A stretch of 9,945 nt of DNA from Sulfurospirillaceae bacterium (GTDB taxonomy: Bacteria; Campylobacterota; Campylobacteria; Campylobacterales; Sulfurospirillaceae), in the NCBI GenBank assembly GCA_028705785.1, contig JAQWCT010000082.1, positions 1-9,945 of the forward strand. Reading direction: 5' to 3'. The translations under genes and the position numbers were made by a program. The notes below the pieces were generated by a model. It saw only the letters and a list, made by a program, of their open reading frames with translations. It was not told the origin of the DNA and searched no databases. Below are positions 5,836-9,945 of the stretch, piece by piece; the first letter of the stretch is position 1; every line of letters starts with the position of its first letter.

Positions 5836-8706
5836 TTGGCACTCTTTCAAAAATCAGTTTTAAATAGTATCTCACAAGATGAGGGAAAAGTTGCTCTAAG
5901 GTGGGCAGAGTATCAAAAATTCTTAGCTAAAGCCGATGCTATCAAAGGCTTTAAAGAAGAAGAGTATCAAGATGGTTTTTTCAAAGATGTCTTTGAAAAC
6001 TGCTTAGGTTATACACTTAAAACGACCAATCCTAGCAACTTTAACCTAGAGAGAGAAAAGAAAAACGAAACCGATGGCAAAAAAGCTGACGGTGTCATCT
6101 ATGTTGATGGCAACATCATCGGCGTAGTCGAACTCAAAGACCAAAAAACCAAACAGTTAGATAGCATCGAAGCACAAGCGTTTAACTACCACAATTCACA
6201 TTCCAACTCTAAGTATGTCATTATCTCCAATTTTGATGAACTGCGGTTTTACATCGACAAAAAAACGGCTTATGAAAAATTTAATCTTTTTAATTTGAGT
6301 TATGACGAGTTTAAAAAACTTCATCTGCTTTTGAGTTTTGAAAGCATCAAAGAAAACATCCCTCAAAAACTCAAAGACAAATCAAGCACTTTTGAACAAA
6401 GTATCTCTAAAGAACTCTATAAAGATTTTACTATTTTTAGAACACAGCTCTTTGAAAACATCATAGCAAACAACCCAGCCATCGACAAATCGCTCCTCCT
6501 TCGCCTCACTCAAAAGCTTTGCGATAGAGTCATCTTCATCCTCTTTGCCGAAGATAGGGCTTTGCTTCGTCATAACACTATCAAAGAGATACGAGAAGAG
6601 TTCACCAACCAACGCTTTACTGACTACACACTTTACGATATCTACAAGTTTTACTTTGAAGGCATCAACACAGGCAACGCAAAACTAAACATCCCCAAAT
6701 ACAACGGCGGACTTTTTGCCACCGATGAACTCTTAGATAGCCTCAAAATTGATGATGTTTGCCTCAATGAAAACGCACAAAAACTCAGTAACTACGACTT
6801 CGTCAGCGACATCTCAGTCAATATCCTAGGGCATATCTTTGAGCAAAGCTTAAGTGACTTAGAAGAGTTAAACGCCTCCCTCAATGACCTAGCCTTTGAC
6901 AAGAAAAACTCCAAACGCAAAAAAGACGGTGTCTTTTACACACCAGAATACATCACCCGCTACATCGTGGAAAACACACTGGGCAAACTCTGCGAAGAAA
7001 AGAAAGAAGCTTTACATGTAAACAATGTTGAACCTCCCAAAAATAGTAAAAAGCCCACTAAAGAAGAAGCCCAGACTAAAGCAAACCTAGAGCATTACAA
7101 AGAATGGCTCTTACATGTAAAAGTCCTTGACCCAGCGTGCGGAAGCGGAGCATTTCTCAACCAAGCCTTAGAATACCTCATAAAAGAGCACAAAGAACTC
7201 CAAGAAAAACTCGTCACGATGGGCGACATCACCGCTTACTACGAGATAGAAGCCTCCATCTTAGAAAACAACCTTTATGGCGTGGACATCAACGAAGATG
7301 CGGTGGAGATAGCACGACTTAGTTTGTGGCTTAGAACGGCGCAACAAGGTAGAGCGTTGGCAAATCTTAGTGACAAAATCAAATGTGCTAATTCGCTTTT
7401 AGATATGCCGTTTGAGGAAAACTCTTTTGATGTGGTTATCGGTAATCCGCCGTATGTGAGAAATACAGCATTACCAAAAGAAGATAGAGATACTTACAAT
7501 GGAAAATATTTTGTTGCCGATGGACAATACGACTTGTACATTTTGTTTAATGAACTTGCCCTTAAACTAACAAAAATAGGTGGCTTAATAGGTTTTATAC
7601 AACCAAACAAATTTTTATCTGCCGATTATGGTTTAAAAACACTTAACTTTATATTTCATAATTCAAACATACATTATATAAACAATGTATCACTTCAAAA
7701 TATTTTTGAGGATGCTTCTGTATATCCATATATTTTTATCTTTGAAAAAAAATCATTCGAAACCAATATTGAAATTAAAAATATTTCAATTTTTGATAGT
7801 TGTAAAAAAGAAACATTAATAGGATTTGAAAATCAACTACAATCTATAGGTATTATAAATAAAATTTCAAAATCATCAAACCCTTTAATTGATTATGTAA
7901 AATTTATCAAAAGAGGTGTGCCTAATGATAAAATTGAAATTAACTTAAATGGAAAATATCAAGCTTTATGCTCTACAGATTTAGTTTTCCCATATACTAT
8001 TGGAGCTGTTGAAAATAAACTGGATTATAAAAATGCCCATTTTGAACAAATGAAAAAAATAGAATTTTCAGAAGAATTAATATTATTACCAAGAACTGTC
8101 TTAAAAATTAGAGCTATTTTAAATAATTCCAATTTACATGTTTTGGATAGAATTTATTATTTAGCTCTCAATGAAAAAGCACATTTAGATATTAAGCTTG
8201 TACTATTGATTTTAAATTCAAAAATAACAACATTTCACTATAACTATTTTTATGGAAGTACAAAAATAGGAGGGGGATACATGGACTTGAAAGGTACTCA
8301 AATTGCAACATTTCCACTTCCAAAGTTTGAAAAGCAAGAACAACAAGAGCCATTTATCGAAAAAGCAGATTTAATGCTTGAACTAAACCGCCAACTCCAA
8401 AGCACCAAACAAGCCTTTTTAACAGAGCTAAATTTAGAAAAAATCCCACAAAAACTGCAAAATTTTGAAGCGTTAGAGTTTGAAGAGTTTGTCAAAGAAT
8501 ACACCAAAGCCAAAAAGATAAAATTCACCGATAAACTCGAAGAACGCACCTTCAAACAACTCTGGCAAAGCCTTTTTGAAAACGACAAAACCCTTACATG
8601 TAAACTCAAAACTGAGATAGCCAAAACCGACAAAAAAATAGATGCGATGGTGTATGAGCTTTATGGGTTAAGTGAGGATGAGATAAAGATAGTTGAGGGA
8701 ATTTAA
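5836..8706 (+). CDS. Type IIG (Eco57I-like) restriction-modification enzyme, fused endonuclease/methyltransferase
   Basis: This 956-residue single-chain enzyme combines cleavage and N6-adenine methylation. The N-terminal nuclease shows a PD-(D/E)XK pattern: D85 in KADGVIYVDG and E99-L100-K101 in GVVELKDQ. A helical connector includes LLRLTQKLCDRVIFILFAED. The methyltransferase has the motif-X-like GVFYTPEYI (365-373), the SAM-binding motif DPACGSGAF (432-440) and the catalytic NPPY (537-540). A target-recognition domain of about 290 residues follows, then a C-terminal helical tail (LPKFEKQEQ onward). The frame stays open upstream to a TTG at 5791. TTG 5836 is preferred because AAAAGG lies eight bases before it and the resulting start, MALFQKSVL, looks typical of the family; the earlier start would translate a palindrome. 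All catalytic motifs are intact, so the enzyme is probably active. GC falls sharply in the recognition domain. The target sequence cannot be predicted. Confidence 0.9.
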   Translation: MALFQKSVLNSISQDEGKVALRWAEYQKFLAKADAIKGFKEEEYQDGFFKDVFENCLGYTLKTTNPSNFNLEREKKNETDGKKADGVIYVDGNIIGVVELKDQKTKQLDSIEAQAFNYHNSHSNSKYVIISNFDELRFYIDKKTAYEKFNLFNLSYDEFKKLHLLLSFESIKENIPQKLKDKSSTFEQSISKELYKDFTIFRTQLFENIIANNPAIDKSLLLRLTQKLCDRVIFILFAEDRALLRHNTIKEIREEFTNQRFTDYTLYDIYKFYFEGINTGNAKLNIPKYNGGLFATDELLDSLKIDDVCLNENAQKLSNYDFVSDISVNILGHIFEQSLSDLEELNASLNDLAFDKKNSKRKKDGVFYTPEYITRYIVENTLGKLCEEKKEALHVNNVEPPKNSKKPTKEEAQTKANLEHYKEWLLHVKVLDPACGSGAFLNQALEYLIKEHKELQEKLVTMGDITAYYEIEASILENNLYGVDINEDAVEIARLSLWLRTAQQGRALANLSDKIKCANSLLDMPFEENSFDVVIGNPPYVRNTALPKEDRDTYNGKYFVADGQYDLYILFNELALKLTKIGGLIGFIQPNKFLSADYGLKTLNFIFHNSNIHYINNVSLQNIFEDASVYPYIFIFEKKSFETNIEIKNISIFDSCKKETLIGFENQLQSIGIINKISKSSNPLIDYVKFIKRGVPNDKIEINLNGKYQALCSTDLVFPYTIGAVENKLDYKNAHFEQMKKIEFSEELILLPRTVLKIRAILNNSNLHVLDRIYYLALNEKAHLDIKLVLLILNSKITTFHYNYFYGSTKIGGGYMDLKGTQIATFPLPKFEKQEQQEPFIEKADLMLELNRQLQSTKQAFLTELNLEKIPQKLQNFEALEFEEFVKEYTKAKKIKFTDKLEERTFKQLWQSLFENDKTLTCKLKTEIAKTDKKIDAMVYELYGLSEDEIKIVEGI
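7012..7021. repeat. TTACATGTAA palindrome inside the restriction gene (copy 1)
   Basis: Exact copy of the recurring palindrome, coding for part of ALHVNN in the variable linker between motif X and the SAM-binding motif. The surrounding bases also make it TTTACATGTAAA (12 bp). It lies 99 bases, exactly 33 codons, before the next copy. Confidence 0.7.
7111..7120. repeat. TTACATGTAA palindrome inside the restriction gene (copy 2)
   Basis: Exact copy just upstream of the codons for the SAM-binding motif, coding for part of WLLHVKVLDP. It is read in the same frame as copy 1, so both give Leu-His-Val. Confidence 0.7.
8594..8603. repeat. TTACATGTAA palindrome inside the restriction gene (copy 3)
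   Basis: Exact copy near the 3' end of the gene, read in a different frame (Leu-Thr-Cys-Lys). This frame difference argues against conservation at the protein level being the reason for the repeat. Confidence 0.7.
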
Positions 8707-9945
8707 ATGACTTTTTTTAATATTGAAAAAGATATAAATTTTGAAGACAATGAATTAAATTGTATTATCAGTGCAATAAATGGGATAGAAATAAATATTT
8801 GTAATGTTGAACTAAAATTTCAAAAAAATAGAACAATAATATTTACAATCTATTCTCGTGAATCAATATTTAGAGATGAAATTAAAAATATTAAAGGTAT
8901 ATATTTTAACTATAAATTTTTTGCTACTATTGTTAAAAATGGAAACAATGCTTTTTCAATGCTAACAAATAAGTATGTTTATATTATTGATTTGATTGAG
9001 TTTAGCAAGAATGACAATTTTTTTATAAATTCAAAAATAAAATCCAAAATAAATATGATACCCTCTAAAAATTTTTCTGATTACATAGATGATGAGATAC
9101 AAAGAAAGAATTATACATGTAAAAAACAATTAGAAGAATTTTTGAAAGAAAAAAATATTAATCAAATTGATTTTTCAAAAGATAGAGAGTTTATAAGTAG
9201 CAAAAATATCATAACATTACCTATTGATAGCTATATAATTGATGATTATGTTGTGGATATAAAAATACTAAATAAAGATGGAGAACTTGCGAATTTATTC
9301 AATTTTAAAGATATAACTTATGAAGACTATAATTCAAAATTGAAATATATAATGCAATTATATTCTTTAGTATATGGTACGCCAATACTAATCGAAAAAG
9401 TTTTTATTGATAAAGCAGTTTTATATCAAAGTCAATCTTTTGATGCAAGATTAATAGATAGAATTTCAGATAAAAATTTCTTTTATAGAAATAATCATTT
9501 TACAATAAGTTTATATAAATATTTAGATGTTTTTTTATCTTTTAGAAATAGTGATAGTCTCTTTGATATTCTTTTAAAAGAGTATTTCCTCAGTGAAATT
9601 TTTAGTGGTAATGAAACTGTAAATTCAAACGATATCTCTGGACTTATAGATTTATTTGATGGGATATTTATTAAATTAGGAGGTGAATTAGAAAGGCAAG
9701 AATGTATTTGCAGTGAATGTAAACAAACAAAACAAATAAAAAAGAAATCTAAATCACTTAATAAAAAAGTAGATTTTATATTAGAGAAGTTAGAACCTGA
9801 ATTAAAAAAACATAAAATTGACAATGATAATAATACAGCAGAATACTTATCAAAATTTAAAAATTCAATAAGACATCCACTCGATAAAAATGTAGAGATA
9901 TTTAAAAACACTTCAAGAAAACAAAAAATCTATGAGTTTTCATAT
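8707..9945 (+). CDS. Unknown AT-rich protein, possible HEPN-like defence protein (3' end outside window)
   Basis: An open frame runs from ATG 8707 for 413 codons to the window edge without a stop, so the protein is C-terminally incomplete here. The ATG follows the restriction gene's TAA with no gap, and GAGGGA (8695-8700) sits six bases upstream, so the two genes are probably translationally coupled. The product starts MTFFNIEKDINFEDNEL. It has no signal peptide or membrane segment and is rich in Ile, Lys, Asn and Phe. I do not recognise the family. Visible features are a C333-x-C335-x2-C338 cluster, a Lys-rich helical stretch after it, and K385-N386-x3-H390 (FKNSIRHP), which resembles the R-x4-H motif of HEPN ribonuclease domains with Lys in place of Arg. 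GC is much lower than in the upstream operon, suggesting horizontal acquisition. A defence function is inferred from the neighbour and this motif only. Confidence 0.75.
   Translation, partial: MTFFNIEKDINFEDNELNCIISAINGIEINICNVELKFQKNRTIIFTIYSRESIFRDEIKNIKGIYFNYKFFATIVKNGNNAFSMLTNKYVYIIDLIEFSKNDNFFINSKIKSKINMIPSKNFSDYIDDEIQRKNYTCKKQLEEFLKEKNINQIDFSKDREFISSKNIITLPIDSYIIDDYVVDIKILNKDGELANLFNFKDITYEDYNSKLKYIMQLYSLVYGTPILIEKVFIDKAVLYQSQSFDARLIDRISDKNFFYRNNHFTISLYKYLDVFLSFRNSDSLFDILLKEYFLSEIFSGNETVNSNDISGLIDLFDGIFIKLGGELERQECICSECKQTKQIKKKSKSLNKKVDFILEKLEPELKKHKIDNDNNTAEYLSKFKNSIRHPLDKNVEIFKNTSRKQKIYEFSY

Noticed and set aside
5824..5842. Sigma-54-type promoter suggested by TTGGCA and TTGGCAC runs before the restriction gene
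   Set aside because: The GG and GC dinucleotides do not have the required spacing, and the sequence is better explained as ribosome binding site plus start codon.
8270..8276. Phase-variable G tract in the restriction gene (AGGAGGGGGA)
   Set aside because: Only five consecutive G, too short for the slipped-strand switching seen in Campylobacterota, where tracts of about eight or more are usual.
226..8603. CRISPR array or tandem repeat made of the TTACATGTAA copies
   Set aside because: Spacing is irregular over kilobases, the repeat is only 10 bp, half of the copies are inside a coding region, and no cas genes are visible.
9495..9911. Reverse-strand open frame of 138 codons
   Set aside because: It lies entirely antisense to the long AT-rich gene starting at 8707, which has a ribosome binding site and coupling to its upstream neighbour. 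Low GC makes long chance frames likely.

Overview
The window looks like chromosomal DNA from a Campylobacterota (epsilonproteobacterial) anaerobe or microaerobe, most likely Sulfurospirillum-like. The basis is low GC, closely packed genes, a DcuB C4-dicarboxylate antiporter beside a class I fumarase, and a histidine kinase with the HQWK-type H-box common in that phylum. The genus is inferred, not shown.

Layout. Positions 1-127 (minus) hold the N-terminus of a class I fumarate hydratase alpha subunit. A 164-base spacer (128-291) rich in inverted repeats separates it from dcuB (292-1653, minus). A 138-base divergent promoter region (1654-1791) follows. On the plus strand come three overlapping genes: a membrane histidine kinase with a periplasmic binding-protein-like sensor (1792-3981), an OmpR-type response regulator (3978-4628) and an MFS permease (4618-5766). 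A short spacer with two copies of the palindrome TTACATGTAA leads to a single-chain type IIG restriction-modification enzyme (start best placed at TTG 5836, end 8706). Directly abutting it is an AT-rich gene of unknown function (8707 to the window end, still open).

How the parts fit. DcuB exchanges fumarate (or aspartate/malate) for succinate during fumarate respiration, and the fumarase supplies fumarate from malate, so the leftward genes form a C4-dicarboxylate module. The divergent two-component system is a natural candidate regulator of dcuB, of the MFS gene co-translated with it, or of both. The right third is an accessory, probably defensive, region.

Three signals stand out. (1) TTACATGTAA occurs six times, half of them inside the restriction gene. 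(2) There is an abrupt drop in GC inside the restriction gene, covering the expected target-recognition domain and then the downstream gene, which suggests mosaic acquisition. (3) The downstream unknown gene has a CxCxxC cluster and a degenerate HEPN-like KNxxxH motif. No tRNA, rRNA, CRISPR array, transposase or insertion sequence was seen.
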